Under the pieces are notes generated by a model, which ran no database searches, was not told the origin of the DNA, and was given only the letters and a program-made list of their open reading frames with translations. 64,000 bases of DNA from Pseudomonas fluorescens (GTDB lineage: Bacteria; Pseudomonadota; Gammaproteobacteria; Pseudomonadales; Pseudomonadaceae), in contig NZ_LACC01000036.1 of assembly GCF_000967965.1 (NCBI RefSeq), positions 1 through 64,000 of the forward strand, written 5' to 3'. How positions within the stretch are numbered: position 1 is the first letter of the stretch; every line of letters begins with the position of its first letter. Below, in pieces: positions 8,335 to 17,634 of the stretch. The translations under genes were made by a program, and so were the position numbers.

Positions 8335-9243
8335 ATGGTGGAAGACCTCAACACCCTCTACTACTTCACCCAGGTGGTGGAGCATCACGGTTTCGCCGCG
8401 GCCGGCCGGGCACTGGACATGCCCAAGTCCAAGCTCAGCCGACGCATTGCCGAACTCGAAGAACGCCTCGGTGTGCGCCTGCTGCACCGCACCAGCCGGC
8501 ACTGTTCATTGACGGAAATCGGCCAGGCCTATTACCAGCGCTGCCTGGCCATGCGGGTGGAGGCGGAAAGCGCCGCCGAACTGATCGAGCGCAACCGCTC
8601 TGAGCCCCAGGGCCTGGTGCGTGTCAGTTGCCCGACGGCGCTGCTCAATTCCTGGGTCGGGCCGATGCTGACCCGCTACATGCTCAAGTACCCGTTGGTG
8701 GAATTGTTCATCGAGAGCACTAACCGCCGGGTCGACCTGATTCACGAAGGCTTCGACATTGCCCTGCGGGTACGTTTTCCGCCGCTGGAGAACACCGACA
8801 TGGTGATGAAGGTGCTGGGCAACAGCACCCAGAGCGTGGTTGGCAGCCCGATCTTTTTATCTCGCCTGTCGACACCGGCCTCCCCGGCCGACCTCAGCGG
8901 CTTGCCGAGCCTGCACTGGGGCGCGGCACAGCGCGAATATCAGTGGGAGCTGTTCGGTGCCGATGGCAGCACCGCGATGATCCGGCATGCCCCGCGCATG
9001 GTCACCGACGACCTGTTGGCCTTGCGCCATGCGGCGCTCGCCGGGATCGGCATCGTGCACCTGCCCAGTGTGGTGGTGCGCGATGAAATCGCTGCCGGGC
9101 AACTGGTGGAACTGGTACCGGGATGGGCACCGAAGAGCGGTGTCATCCACGCGATCTTCCCCTCGCGCCGGGGCCTGCTGCCTTCGGTGCGCACGTTGAT
9201 CGATTTTCTCGGGGAGGAATTCAGTCGTAGTGATATTGCCTGA
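8335..9243 (+). CDS. LysR-family transcriptional regulator
   Basis: 302-aa LTTR. The winged HTH is in the first ~65 residues (DLNTLYYFTQVVEHHGFAAA, AGRALDMPKSKLSRRIAELE, LLHRTSRHCSLTEIG). It is followed by a periplasmic-binding-protein-like effector domain. The MPKSKLSRRI recognition helix and the subsequent architecture resemble the DmlR/AaeR-type subgroup. It starts at 8335 after GGAGA. It is transcribed divergently from the pirin gene, and the 104-base gap between them is the likely operator. The effector is not known. Confidence 0.9.
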   Translation: MVEDLNTLYYFTQVVEHHGFAAAGRALDMPKSKLSRRIAELEERLGVRLLHRTSRHCSLTEIGQAYYQRCLAMRVEAESAAELIERNRSEPQGLVRVSCPTALLNSWVGPMLTRYMLKYPLVELFIESTNRRVDLIHEGFDIALRVRFPPLENTDMVMKVLGNSTQSVVGSPIFLSRLSTPASPADLSGLPSLHWGAAQREYQWELFGADGSTAMIRHAPRMVTDDLLALRHAALAGIGIVHLPSVVVRDEIAAGQLVELVPGWAPKSGVIHAIFPSRRGLLPSVRTLIDFLGEEFSRSDIA

Positions 9244-9552
9244 GGGCGGGGTAAGGCTTTGGACCGAGTGATGGCTATCGCGAGCAGGCTCGCTCCTACA
9301 GGGGGAACGCATTCCAAATGTGGGAGCGAGCCTGCTCGCGATGGCGTCAGACCAGACACCATCAACACATCTTCCTACCCCGATTCTTGACTTGCGGTAA
9401 ACATTGCTTTGCCGATCCAGCGGTTTTTCTCACGGATGCAGGCGCGGATACTGCCGCCCATTCCCAATGCAACCATGGCCTTGATCGCAACGCTGGATCG
9501 CGGCCACCGCTTGACCAGCCCGAAAGGCATCGCACCGAACTGGGATTGAGTC
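9244..9552. other. Non-coding stretch with a REP palindrome
   Basis: The left half (9274-9346) holds an inverted REP pair (see separate entry). The rest (9347-9552) has no gene I can support; a 36-codon frame from 9436 has no clear ribosome site. The stretch separates the convergent LysR and hybrid-kinase genes. No poly-T terminator was recognised, and the REP hairpin may serve as a transcription or mRNA 3'-end barrier. Confidence 0.5.
9274..9346. repeat. REP-type inverted repeat pair
   Basis: Inverted arms ATCGCGAGCAGGCTCGCTCC and GGGAGCGAGCCTGCTCGCGA separated by a short spacer between two convergent genes. Same class as the repeats at 5791 and 18105. Confidence 0.85.
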
Positions 9553-12500
9553 TCAGTCCTGCTCCAGACGCTGGTCCAGGCGGGCCATGGCTTGCTGCAA
9601 CCGGTCGACGGCTTCGTTGATCATTGCTGCGCGGCCGTCATTGCACGCCTGCTCCAGTTGTTCGCAACACTCGACCAGGGCGAGCGCTCGCACCATCAGC
9701 GCCCCGCCTTTGATCCGGTGTGCCAGTTCCTGTAAGCCCGGGCGATTGCCGCCAGCGTGCAAGGCGAGCAAATGCACGCGATCCTCGCGGTTGCTCAGCG
9801 CCAGATCGTGCAACAGTTGATCGATCAGCTCACGGTCCGCATCCGCATAACGCTCCAACCCGCTCAAATCGAACTCGGCGATGCCAGGATCGTCGATTGC
9901 CGTTGAGGGTGCGCTGGAAAACCGCTGGGCCAGCCACGCCTGCAAATCCACCAGGCGAATGGGCTTGAACAGGCAATCGTCCATGCCCGCCGCCTGACAT
10001 CGAGCCTTCTCCTCGGCCTGCGCATTGGCGGTAAAGCCCAGAATCAGCGTCGACGACAGCCCCTGCACCCGCTCTTGCTCACGTATCGCACCCGCCAATT
10101 CATAACCATTGAGCTGCGGCATGTTGCAGTCGGTGATGACCAGATCGAACCCTTGCCCGCGCCACTGTTCAAGCCCCTGCGCCCCGTCTTCAGCCAGCAC
10201 CACACGATGGCCCAGGTAGCTCAGCTGTCGAGAGAGCAACAGGCGATTGGCCGGATAATCATCGACCACCAGAATCGACAACGCCCGGGTCGTGAGCTGC
10301 GCCGGATCCAGGGGCTTGCCCCCCGCGGGTAACGCTTGCAGGGCAGGCAGCACCAGGCTGACGTCCACCCGCGTGCCGCGCCCAAGCTCACTGTCGAGAT
10401 GCAACTGCCCGCCCATCATTTCGCACAGGGTACGACTGATCACCAGGCCCAGGCCGGAACCTTGCCGGGCACTCTGCTGGCTATTGCCCGCCTGCACGAA
10501 CGGGCTGAACAGGCGTTGCTGGTCGAAAGCGCTGATACCGATGCCGCTGTCTTCGATGCGTACGCTGATGGCGAGGTGCGCCGGGGCTTGAGGTCGCACC
10601 CGCAACGTCAGGCTCACCTGGCCTTCCCGGGTGAACTTGATCGCATTGCTCAGCAGATTGGACAGCACCTGTTTGAAGCGCGTGGGGTCGAGCATCACGT
10701 CACAGTCACTGTGTTCGTCGAGCTCGACCTGCCACTGCAGATTTTTCTGCACCGCCAGCCCTTCGAAAACCCGGCAGACCGACGTCACCAGCGCGTGCAG
10801 ATTGACCCGTTCCGGCGCCAGCGACAAATGCCCGGATTCGATCCGCGCGACGTCCAGAATATCGCCGATCAAATCCAGTAACTGCTGCCCGGCATCGGAC
10901 GCCACCTCGATGGCGGCGCGGTCGGTCTCCCCTTCATCGGCCCGTTTCAGTGCCAGTTCGAGCATGCCGATCAACGCGTTCATCGGCGTGCGGATTTCAT
11001 GGCTCATGGTGGCCAGGAACGTGGTCTTGGCTCGGTTGGCCTCGTCCGCCGCGTCCTTGGCTTCCTGCAATTGCCCGAGCAATTGCTGACGCTGGCGAAT
11101 CTGCCGCCGCTGCCAGACGATCCCGACCAACGCGAGCAACAGCAAGACGCCTGCCACCGCAAACGCCTGCACGATCGCCTGCCGGTGTCGCAACCAGTAA
11201 CTCTGCTCGACCATCGAGTCGTAGCGCCAGGGCTGGGTCAGCTCGTCAATTTCTTCGGGAGGGATGCTCAACAGCGCCTTGTCCAGGATCGAATGCAGCT
11301 CGGTGGCCTCGCGACCGGTCGCCAGGGTGCTTCGTGCAGGGTCGGTGCCCACGGTGCTGGTCACTTGCAGGCGATCGCGATACTGCCGGGAAATCAGGTA
11401 ACGGGCGCTGATCAAGGAGTTGATGCCGCCCTGGGTCTTGCCCTGGTCGACCATTTCCATGGCATCCGTCGACAGGGGCGCATCCACCAGCTGGATCAGC
11501 GGGAAATGCTGGCGAAGGTACTCGCCGACAATGTTGCCCCGGGTCAGCGCCAGCGTCCTTCCCGCCATGTCATCCAGCGTCCTGGGGCCATCCGTGTCCA
11601 CGCGGGTCACCAGCACCGAAGGGCTGCTCAGGAACGACCGGGTGAACAGCAATTCATCCTCACGCTGGGAACTGAGGCCAATACCGGCCAGTACATCAAT
11701 CTGCCCGCTCTTGATAGCGGTCATCATCTCGGCCACCGACTTCATGCCCTGGATGTCAAATTGCAGTCCGGTGCGCAAACTGATTTTCGCCAGTACATCG
11801 ATGCCGATACCGCGAAACTTGCCTTCGCTGTCGACAAATGAAATCGGCGGGATATTTTCGTTGATCGCGACCCTTACCCGCGGATGGCGTTCGAGCCAGC
11901 GCTGTTCGGCCACGCTCAATTGCAATGACTGGGTGCCCGGGATAGATGCCCCGTTTGCCCCCCAACGACGCAGGATATTCATTTGTTCATTGGTGGTGAT
12001 GGCCGCCAGTGCCTTGTTGACGATGCGCAACAGCGAGTTGTTGTCGCGGGCCATCGCAAAGGCAAAACGCCCGGACTCCATGGGTGAGAAGTCCGTCAGA
12101 TGCACGTTGTCCAGGTTATTCCTGCTGATCAGGTAATGGGCATTGATCGCATCGCCCAGGTAGACATCGGCCTGGCCGAAAGCCACGGCGCCCACCGCCG
12201 CCAGTGTCGAGGGAAACAGCTGGACCTGCGCCCTGGAATAGAACTGTTGCACGCTGTATTCGGGCAGGTAGTGATACAGCATCACCAGCCGCTTGCCGGC
12301 CAGTGTCGGGTCGAGCACCGGCGGGAAATCGGTGCGGGTCACCAGCACCGGTTGATCGACCGCGTAGGCGCTGGACATCTGTAGCTGCGGATCTTCGGCT
12401 TCAAACCGATTGGCCGTTCCCAGCAGGTCCGCCTGCCCTTCCTTGATGGCCAGCACCGCGTCGGCCCGCGACGGATAACGTCGGACCTCGATGACGACGT

Positions 12501-12780
12501 TCAACAATTGTTCGAGCAAGCCGGCGTAATCGGCTGTCACGCCTTCGAATACCTTGCCCGCCGTGTTGAACTCGAAGGGGGGATAGTCCGGCGCCGAGAC
12601 TGCCAGCACCAATCGGCCCTTTTGCTGTAGCCAGCGCGACTCGGTTTGCGAGAACCTGACGCTCAGGCCTTCGACGCTCGAGCGCCCCAACAGGGTCAAC
12701 GACTGTTGCGCACAGGCCGTCGATGCCCAGAGAAGAAGGGCGATCAGCACCCCACCTGCCAGTCGTCGGAGTGCGTTCAT
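9553..12780 (-). CDS. BvgS/EvgS-like hybrid sensor histidine kinase
   Basis: 1075-aa unorthodox sensor. A signal peptide (about 1-24) is followed by two tandem periplasmic SBP_bac_3 (Venus-flytrap) domains (about 45-280 and 290-515). Next come a membrane helix (about 540-560), a short coiled linker, and the HisKA domain with phospho-His H594 (MSHEIRTPMNAL). The HATPase domain has its N-box (NLLSNAIKF) and GSGLGL, the receiver has acceptor D884 (DLVITDCNMPQ), and the C-terminal Hpt domain has H1021 (AHRIKGGAL). This is the BvgS/EvgS layout but without the PAS domain that BvgS carries between the membrane and HisKA. Its start abuts the stop of the regulator gene upstream on the same strand, so the two form an operon (regulator first, kinase second). 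The signal is unknown. Confidence 0.93.
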   Translation of the reverse strand: MNALRRLAGGVLIALLLWASTACAQQSLTLLGRSSVEGLSVRFSQTESRWLQQKGRLVLAVSAPDYPPFEFNTAGKVFEGVTADYAGLLEQLLNVVIEVRRYPSRADAVLAIKEGQADLLGTANRFEAEDPQLQMSSAYAVDQPVLVTRTDFPPVLDPTLAGKRLVMLYHYLPEYSVQQFYSRAQVQLFPSTLAAVGAVAFGQADVYLGDAINAHYLISRNNLDNVHLTDFSPMESGRFAFAMARDNNSLLRIVNKALAAITTNEQMNILRRWGANGASIPGTQSLQLSVAEQRWLERHPRVRVAINENIPPISFVDSEGKFRGIGIDVLAKISLRTGLQFDIQGMKSVAEMMTAIKSGQIDVLAGIGLSSQREDELLFTRSFLSSPSVLVTRVDTDGPRTLDDMAGRTLALTRGNIVGEYLRQHFPLIQLVDAPLSTDAMEMVDQGKTQGGINSLISARYLISRQYRDRLQVTSTVGTDPARSTLATGREATELHSILDKALLSIPPEEIDELTQPWRYDSMVEQSYWLRHRQAIVQAFAVAGVLLLLALVGIVWQRRQIRQRQQLLGQLQEAKDAADEANRAKTTFLATMSHEIRTPMNALIGMLELALKRADEGETDRAAIEVASDAGQQLLDLIGDILDVARIESGHLSLAPERVNLHALVTSVCRVFEGLAVQKNLQWQVELDEHSDCDVMLDPTRFKQVLSNLLSNAIKFTREGQVSLTLRVRPQAPAHLAISVRIEDSGIGISAFDQQRLFSPFVQAGNSQQSARQGSGLGLVISRTLCEMMGGQLHLDSELGRGTRVDVSLVLPALQALPAGGKPLDPAQLTTRALSILVVDDYPANRLLLSRQLSYLGHRVVLAEDGAQGLEQWRGQGFDLVITDCNMPQLNGYELAGAIREQERVQGLSSTLILGFTANAQAEEKARCQAAGMDDCLFKPIRLVDLQAWLAQRFSSAPSTAIDDPGIAEFDLSGLERYADADRELIDQLLHDLALSNREDRVHLLALHAGGNRPGLQELAHRIKGGALMVRALALVECCEQLEQACNDGRAAMINEAVDRLQQAMARLDQRLEQD

Positions 12781-13407
12781 TCAGATCAGATGATTGCGCA
12801 GGGCGAAATCCCTCAAGTGCACCGACGAACTCACGTTGAGCTTGAGGGTAAGTCGGGTCTTGTAGGTGCTGACGGTCTTGTAGCTCAGGTGCATGATCTC
12901 GGCGATTTCCAGGTTTTTCGAACCCCGGGCCAGGTACTGCAGAATGGTCAACTCACGATTGGAGAGCCTGTCGATCAATTGCTTTTCACTGCGTTGCAAC
13001 TCCCCCATCGACACGGAGCTCGAGGGAATCTGGGCGAAATAGGTGTAGCCGGCCATCACGGAATTCACCGCCGCCTTCAGGTCATCCAGGTCCTTGCTCT
13101 TGGAAACGTAGGCAACAGCTCCGGCACGCATGCAGCGGTCCTGATAGAACTGGGCCTCCAGTGAAGTGAACACCACCACGCGACATCGCGTGTTTTCGGC
13201 CTTGATCCGGTCCATCACCTCAAGCCCCGCCACACCGGGAAGACCCAGGTCAAGCAGCACGACATCCGGTTGATGCTCCCGGATCAACGCCAGGACCTCA
13301 TCGCCACGAGAGGCCTCGTAAATCTGCGTGAACCCCTCGCCCTTGAGTACGAGTTTGATCATGGAGCGAACCACCGGATGATCTTCCACAATCAGTGCTG
13401 ACTTCAT
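12781..13407 (-). CDS. LuxR/FixJ-type response regulator (BvgA/EvgA-like)
   Basis: 208-aa response regulator. The receiver domain starts MKSALIVEDH with acidic pair E8/D9 and phospho-acceptor D53 (DVVLLDLGLPG). The C-terminal LuxR-type HTH covers about residues 140-205 (LSNRELTILQYLARGSKNLE, IAEIMHLSYKTVSTYKTRL). The start at 13407 has GGGAG upstream. Its stop directly adjoins the ATG of the hybrid kinase, making it the cognate output of that phosphorelay. The family (BvgA, EvgA) controls virulence, acid resistance and efflux genes in other bacteria; the regulon here is unknown. Confidence 0.93.
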   Translation of the reverse strand: MKSALIVEDHPVVRSMIKLVLKGEGFTQIYEASRGDEVLALIREHQPDVVLLDLGLPGVAGLEVMDRIKAENTRCRVVVFTSLEAQFYQDRCMRAGAVAYVSKSKDLDDLKAAVNSVMAGYTYFAQIPSSSVSMGELQRSEKQLIDRLSNRELTILQYLARGSKNLEIAEIMHLSYKTVSTYKTRLTLKLNVSSSVHLRDFALRNHLI

Positions 13408-13515
13408 GACAACTCCCGTGCAAAACAACACGATCGGGCAAAAAATGCCCTCCAGGCACCGCAGCGGTTGGGCACAACGCTGCGCATAGACTTTTGCATG
13501 GAAGGCTGGAAAGTA

Positions 13516-13917
13516 CTACCTGACAGAAATGACAGTTCCGACGAACGGCAGGCGCCGATCGACGGCGCTCATCAGCTGCGTAATGGACGCCAGGTCAGGC
13601 AGGGCGGCCTGGCTGACCTGGACGTTACCCACGACTGACGGCAACGGCGTCTGCTGTTCATTGAAGATAAAGGCGTGATGAACCTGCGGGTTGTCGGCAA
13701 AGAAATTCAACAGGTCCAGCCCTTCGTTGGCCATCGCTCCATTGATGAGCACCAGGTCCAGAGGCTCGCAACCGTACTCCACCAGTGGAAGGAGCTCTTC
13801 GAGGCTCTGCACCGGTGCCACGCGAAAGTAGCCGAGCTGATTGAACAGCCGCTCGATCCGCAGGCGGTTGAAGTGCTGCGCATCGGCGATCAGGATGCGC
13901 AAGGATTTGTTCGGCAT
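13516..13917 (-). CDS. Degenerate stand-alone receiver-like protein
   Basis: 133-aa protein that looks like a CheY-type receiver. It starts MPNKSLRILIADAQHFNRLR, with a single acidic residue (D11) where receivers usually have two. The beta3 end, where the phospho-Asp should be, reads DLVLINGAM, with Asn at position 59. It is therefore unlikely to be phosphorylated in the normal way. The start at 13917 has an excellent GGAGGT ribosome site. It lies 108 bases upstream of the BvgA-like regulator gene on the same strand, so it may be part of, or co-regulated with, that system, perhaps as a phospho-independent connector. The exact family was not recognised beyond the receiver resemblance. Confidence 0.7.
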   Translation of the reverse strand: MPNKSLRILIADAQHFNRLRIERLFNQLGYFRVAPVQSLEELLPLVEYGCEPLDLVLINGAMANEGLDLLNFFADNPQVHHAFIFNEQQTPLPSVVGNVQVSQAALPDLASITQLMSAVDRRLPFVGTVISVR

Positions 13918-14022
13918 GGTGACCTCCAAAAGGATGTCGGTTTCAAGAGGTCGCAAAGCCTACGGAAGACCTTCCTAGGTTTATGTAGGAATATTCCTAA
14001 ATAAATGCCGGTTAATCTGACT

Positions 14023-14739
14023 TTACTCCGTGGTACTCGGACTCCAGAACGCCTGCACCACCAGGGTCGAGGTCGAAATCCGTGCCACCAGCGCATCCAG
14101 TTCATCACCATCGACCGAGGTGGTGGCCAGGGTGGCTTCGATTTCGATTTCATCCGCGCCGAAGGCATGTACATCGACATCGCTGGCCGGGTAGTTGCTG
14201 CGTTCCAGCTCGGCTTCGAGCAAGGCCAGCACGGTTTTCTGCTGCGTGCGCCGGGCAATGACGTAGACGATGTTGGTGACTTCCGCCGAAATCACATCCA
14301 GCGGCTGACGGTTGATGTTGTTGACGATCGGCCGCAGCAGCGTGTTTGCCGCGAGCACAAACAAGGTGCCAAGCAAGGCCTCGGCCAGCAGGTCGGCACC
14401 GGCGCAGGCACCGACTGCCGCCGAGGTCCACAGCGTGGCGGCGGTATTGAGGCCACGCACATTGCCCTCTTCGCGCATGATCACCCCGGCACCGAGAAAG
14501 CCGATGCCGGAAACCACGTAGGCTACGACCCGCACGGCGCCTTCGGCACCGGCGAGCCGGTTGGCCATGTCGACGAAAATCGCCGCGCCCACCGCCACCA
14601 GCACATTGGTGCGCAGGCCGGCGGTGCGCTGCCGGTACTGGCGCTCGAAACCGATCAGGCCACCGAGGATGAAGGCCGCGCTGAGGCTGACCAGGGTGTC
14701 GAGCAGGGAGGTCAGGTTGAGGTTGTTGATGGCTTGCAT
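14023..14739 (-). CDS. mgtC: MgtC/SapB-family membrane protein
   Basis: 238-aa protein. The N-terminal ~140 residues carry 4-5 membrane helices with the MgtC/SapB signatures AAFILGGLIGFERQYRQRTA, AGLRTNVLVAVGAAIFV, YVVSGIGFLGAGVIM and RGLNTAATLWTSAAVGACAG. The C-terminal part is a soluble ACT-like domain. In pathogens MgtC lowers F1Fo ATP synthase activity and supports survival at low Mg2+. The start at 14739 follows AGGAG. It lies 180 bases downstream of mgtA on the same strand with a 136-bp REP-derived repeat between them, so the two are probably one Mg2+-responsive transcript. Confidence 0.88.
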   Translation of the reverse strand: MQAINNLNLTSLLDTLVSLSAAFILGGLIGFERQYRQRTAGLRTNVLVAVGAAIFVDMANRLAGAEGAVRVVAYVVSGIGFLGAGVIMREEGNVRGLNTAATLWTSAAVGACAGADLLAEALLGTLFVLAANTLLRPIVNNINRQPLDVISAEVTNIVYVIARRTQQKTVLALLEAELERSNYPASDVDVHAFGADEIEIEATLATTSVDGDELDALVARISTSTLVVQAFWSPSTTE

Positions 14740-14768
14740 ATGAAACTCCTGGAAAAACACACAACCCT

Positions 14769-14904
14769 TGTGGCGAGGGAGCTTGCTCCCGCTGGGCAGC
14801 GAAGCGGCCCCAAAACCTGACAATGCGGTCCCTCCAGCAAACCTCGCTCGCCGGTTTTGCGACTGCTACGCAGTCGACCGGGAGCAAGCTCCCTCGCCAC
14901 AAAG
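14769..14904. repeat. ~136-bp REP-derived inverted-repeat element
   Basis: Ends are perfect inverted arms of TGTGGCGAGGGAGCTTGCTC; the interior also shows similarity to the elements at 37049 and 38288 (AGCGAAGCGGCCCCAAAA near the left arm). It lies between mgtA and the mgtC-like gene. Confidence 0.85.
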
Positions 14905-14919
14905 ATCATGCTGGCGGCT

Positions 14920-17634
14920 TTATTGCCAGCCAAACCGGCGAATGTAGAACCCCTTCACTGCCTGGGTCAGCGCCATGTACGCCAGCAGGATCACCGGCAG
15001 GAACACGAAGTACAGCGACGGCAACGCCTGCAATTTGAAGTAATGGGCCAGCGGTCCCATCGGCAGGAAAATCCCCACGGCCATGATCAGTCCCGTCATC
15101 ACCAGCAACGGCATGGCCGCGCGGCTTTGCAGGAACGGGATCTTCGGCGTGCGGATCATGTGCACGATCAGGGTCTGGGTCAGCAGCCCGACCACGAACC
15201 AGCCGGACTGGAACAGGGTCTGGTGATCCGGGGTGTTGGCATCGAACACGTACCACATCAAGGCGAACGTGGTGATGTCGAAGATCGAGCTGATCGGCCC
15301 GAAAAACAGCATGAAGCGCCCGACATCCGCCGGCTGCCAGCGCTGCGGTTGCTTGAGCATTTCGTCATCGACGTTATCGAACGGGATGGCAATCTGCGAA
15401 ATGTCATAGAGCAGGTTCTGTACCAGCAGGTGCATCGGCAGCATCGGCAGGAACGGGATGAACGCACTGGCCACCAGCACCGAGAACACGTTGCCGAAGT
15501 TCGAACTGGCGGTCATCTTGATGTACTTGAGCATGTTGGCGAAGGTCCGGCGCCCTTCCAGTACGCCCTCCTCCAGCACCATCAGGCTCTTTTCCAGCAG
15601 GATGATATCGGCCGCTTCCTTGGCGATGTCCACGGCGCTGTCCACCGAAATACCGATGTCGGCGGTGCGCAGGGCCGGGGCGTCGTTGATACCGTCGCCC
15701 ATGAAACCGACCACATGGCCGTTGCCCTTGAGCAGACGGACGATGCGCTCCTTGTGCGAGGGAGTCAGTTTGGCGAAGACGTTGGTGGTCTCCACCGCCT
15801 TCGCCAGCTCGGCATCGCTCATGCGTTCGATGTCGTTGCCCATCAGCAGGCCTTGCTGTTCCAGGCCGACTTCGCGGCAGATTTTCGCCGTCACCAGTTC
15901 GTTGTCGCCGGTCAGCACTTTCACCGCCACGCCATGGGCGGCCAGAGCCTTGAGGGCGGGCGCGGTGCTTTCTTTCGGCGGATCGAGAAAGGCTACGTAA
16001 CCGATCAGCGTCAGTGCCTGTTCATCGGCCAGGCTGTAGGTGTCGCGGCCTTCGACCATTGGCCGTGCCGCCACCGCAACCACCCGCAGGCCTTCGGCGT
16101 TGAACGTGGCCGTGACCTGGCGGATGCGCGCCAGCAGTTCTTCGGTCAGGGCTTCATCGACTTCGCCATGGCGCACCCGCGAGCACACCGCCAGCACTTC
16201 TTCCACCGCGCCCTTGCAGATCAGCAGGTGCGGTTGATCGCGCTCGGCGACCACCACCGACATGCGCCGGCGGGTGAAGTCGAACGGGATCTCGTCGACC
16301 TTGCGAAACGCCGTGCCGACTTTCAGCTCACGGTGGATCTCGACGTGTTCGAGCACCGCCACATCCAAAAGGTTTTTCAGGCCGGTCTGGTAGTAGCTGT
16401 TGAGGTAGGCCATTTCCAGCACGTCATCGGAGTCGTTGCCCCAGACGTCGACGTTGCGCGCCAGGAAGATCTTGTCCTGAGTCAGGGTGCCGGTCTTGTC
16501 GGTGCACAGCACGTCCATGGCGCCGAAGTTCTGGATGGCGTCGAGGCGTTTGACGATGACTTTCTTGCGCGACAGGAACACCGCGCCCTTGGCCAGGGTC
16601 GAAGTGACGATCATCGGCAGCATTTCCGGGGTCAGGCCCACGGCAATCGACAGCGCGAACAGCAACGCTTCGGTCCAGTCGCCCTTGGTGAAACCGTTGA
16701 TGAACAACACCAGCGGCGCCATCACGAACATGAAGCGGATCAGCAGCCAGCTGACTTTGTTGACCCCGGTCTGGAACGAAGTCGGCGCCCGGTCAGTGGC
16801 GCCGACGCGCTGGGCCAGGGCACCGAAATAGGTGCTGTTGCCGGTGGTGAGAATCACCGCCATGGCCGTGCCGGACACCACGTTGGTGCCCATGAACAGA
16901 ATGTTGTCCAGGTCCAGGGGGTTCTGCGTGTCGCGGTCCTGTTGGCGGGGAAACTTTTCCACCGGCATCGATTCGCCGGTCATGGCCGCCTGGCTGACGA
17001 ACAGGTCCTTGGCGCTGAGCACCCGGCAATCGGCGGGAATCATGTCACCGGCAGACAGCACGATCAGGTCGCCCGGCACCAGTTGCCTGATCGGCAATTC
17101 GATACGCTGCGCGCCGCGGTCTTCGAGGTCGCGGCGCATCACCGTGGCGGTGTTGCTGACCATGGCCTTGAGGGCATCGGCAGCCTGGTTGGATTTGGTT
17201 TCCTGCCAGAAACGCAGAAAGGTCGAGAGCACCACCATGGAGAAAATCACAACGGCGGCTTTCATGTCTTCGGTCAGCCAGGAGATGACCGCCAGCAAGG
17301 TCAGCAGCAGGTTGAACGGATTCTTGTAGCAGTGCCACAGGTGCGTCCACCACGGCAGCGGCTGTTCGTGCTCGACTTCATTGAGGCCGAATTGTTCGCG
17401 CAGGGCATCGGCTTCGAACTCGCTCAAGCCGTCGGTGTGACTGCCCAGGGCGTCGAGCAATTGACCCGTATCGCTGCCGGCAGCAGCCACCAGGGTTTGC
17501 GCCAGGGTGGGCGGGACTTCACGGCTGACCGTGGTGTCAGTGAAGGTTTCCAGCAACGCCAGGCGACGAAAGTGCCGGGCGATGTGGCGGTTACGCAGGA
17601 AGCCTGCGAAGAGTTCCTTGAGGGTAAGTTTCAT
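14920..17634 (-). CDS. mgtA: Mg2+-importing P-type ATPase MgtA
   Basis: 904-aa type IIIB P-type ATPase of the inner membrane that imports Mg2+ using ATP. Motifs seen: actuator loop TGES (AAMTGESMPVEKF), the PEM sequence of the ion site in TM4 (LTPEMLPMIV), phosphorylation motif D379-KTGTLTQ (CTDKTGTLTQD), and the hinge GDGINDAPALRTADIGI. There are ten predicted membrane helices, the last four near the C-terminus. The start at 17634 (MKLTLKELFA) matches the usual N-terminus; a longer frame to 17715 is not needed. A leader of several hundred bases precedes it, and an mgtC-like gene follows. Low Mg2+/PhoPQ control is expected from the family, but I found no clear PhoP box. Confidence 0.95.
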   Translation of the reverse strand: MKLTLKELFAGFLRNRHIARHFRRLALLETFTDTTVSREVPPTLAQTLVAAAGSDTGQLLDALGSHTDGLSEFEADALREQFGLNEVEHEQPLPWWTHLWHCYKNPFNLLLTLLAVISWLTEDMKAAVVIFSMVVLSTFLRFWQETKSNQAADALKAMVSNTATVMRRDLEDRGAQRIELPIRQLVPGDLIVLSAGDMIPADCRVLSAKDLFVSQAAMTGESMPVEKFPRQQDRDTQNPLDLDNILFMGTNVVSGTAMAVILTTGNSTYFGALAQRVGATDRAPTSFQTGVNKVSWLLIRFMFVMAPLVLFINGFTKGDWTEALLFALSIAVGLTPEMLPMIVTSTLAKGAVFLSRKKVIVKRLDAIQNFGAMDVLCTDKTGTLTQDKIFLARNVDVWGNDSDDVLEMAYLNSYYQTGLKNLLDVAVLEHVEIHRELKVGTAFRKVDEIPFDFTRRRMSVVVAERDQPHLLICKGAVEEVLAVCSRVRHGEVDEALTEELLARIRQVTATFNAEGLRVVAVAARPMVEGRDTYSLADEQALTLIGYVAFLDPPKESTAPALKALAAHGVAVKVLTGDNELVTAKICREVGLEQQGLLMGNDIERMSDAELAKAVETTNVFAKLTPSHKERIVRLLKGNGHVVGFMGDGINDAPALRTADIGISVDSAVDIAKEAADIILLEKSLMVLEEGVLEGRRTFANMLKYIKMTASSNFGNVFSVLVASAFIPFLPMLPMHLLVQNLLYDISQIAIPFDNVDDEMLKQPQRWQPADVGRFMLFFGPISSIFDITTFALMWYVFDANTPDHQTLFQSGWFVVGLLTQTLIVHMIRTPKIPFLQSRAAMPLLVMTGLIMAVGIFLPMGPLAHYFKLQALPSLYFVFLPVILLAYMALTQAVKGFYIRRFGWQ

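Noticed and set aside
9436..9546. 36-codon plus-strand frame between LysR and the hybrid kinase
   Set aside because: No clear ribosome site, no recognised similarity, and it lies in a REP-containing spacer.
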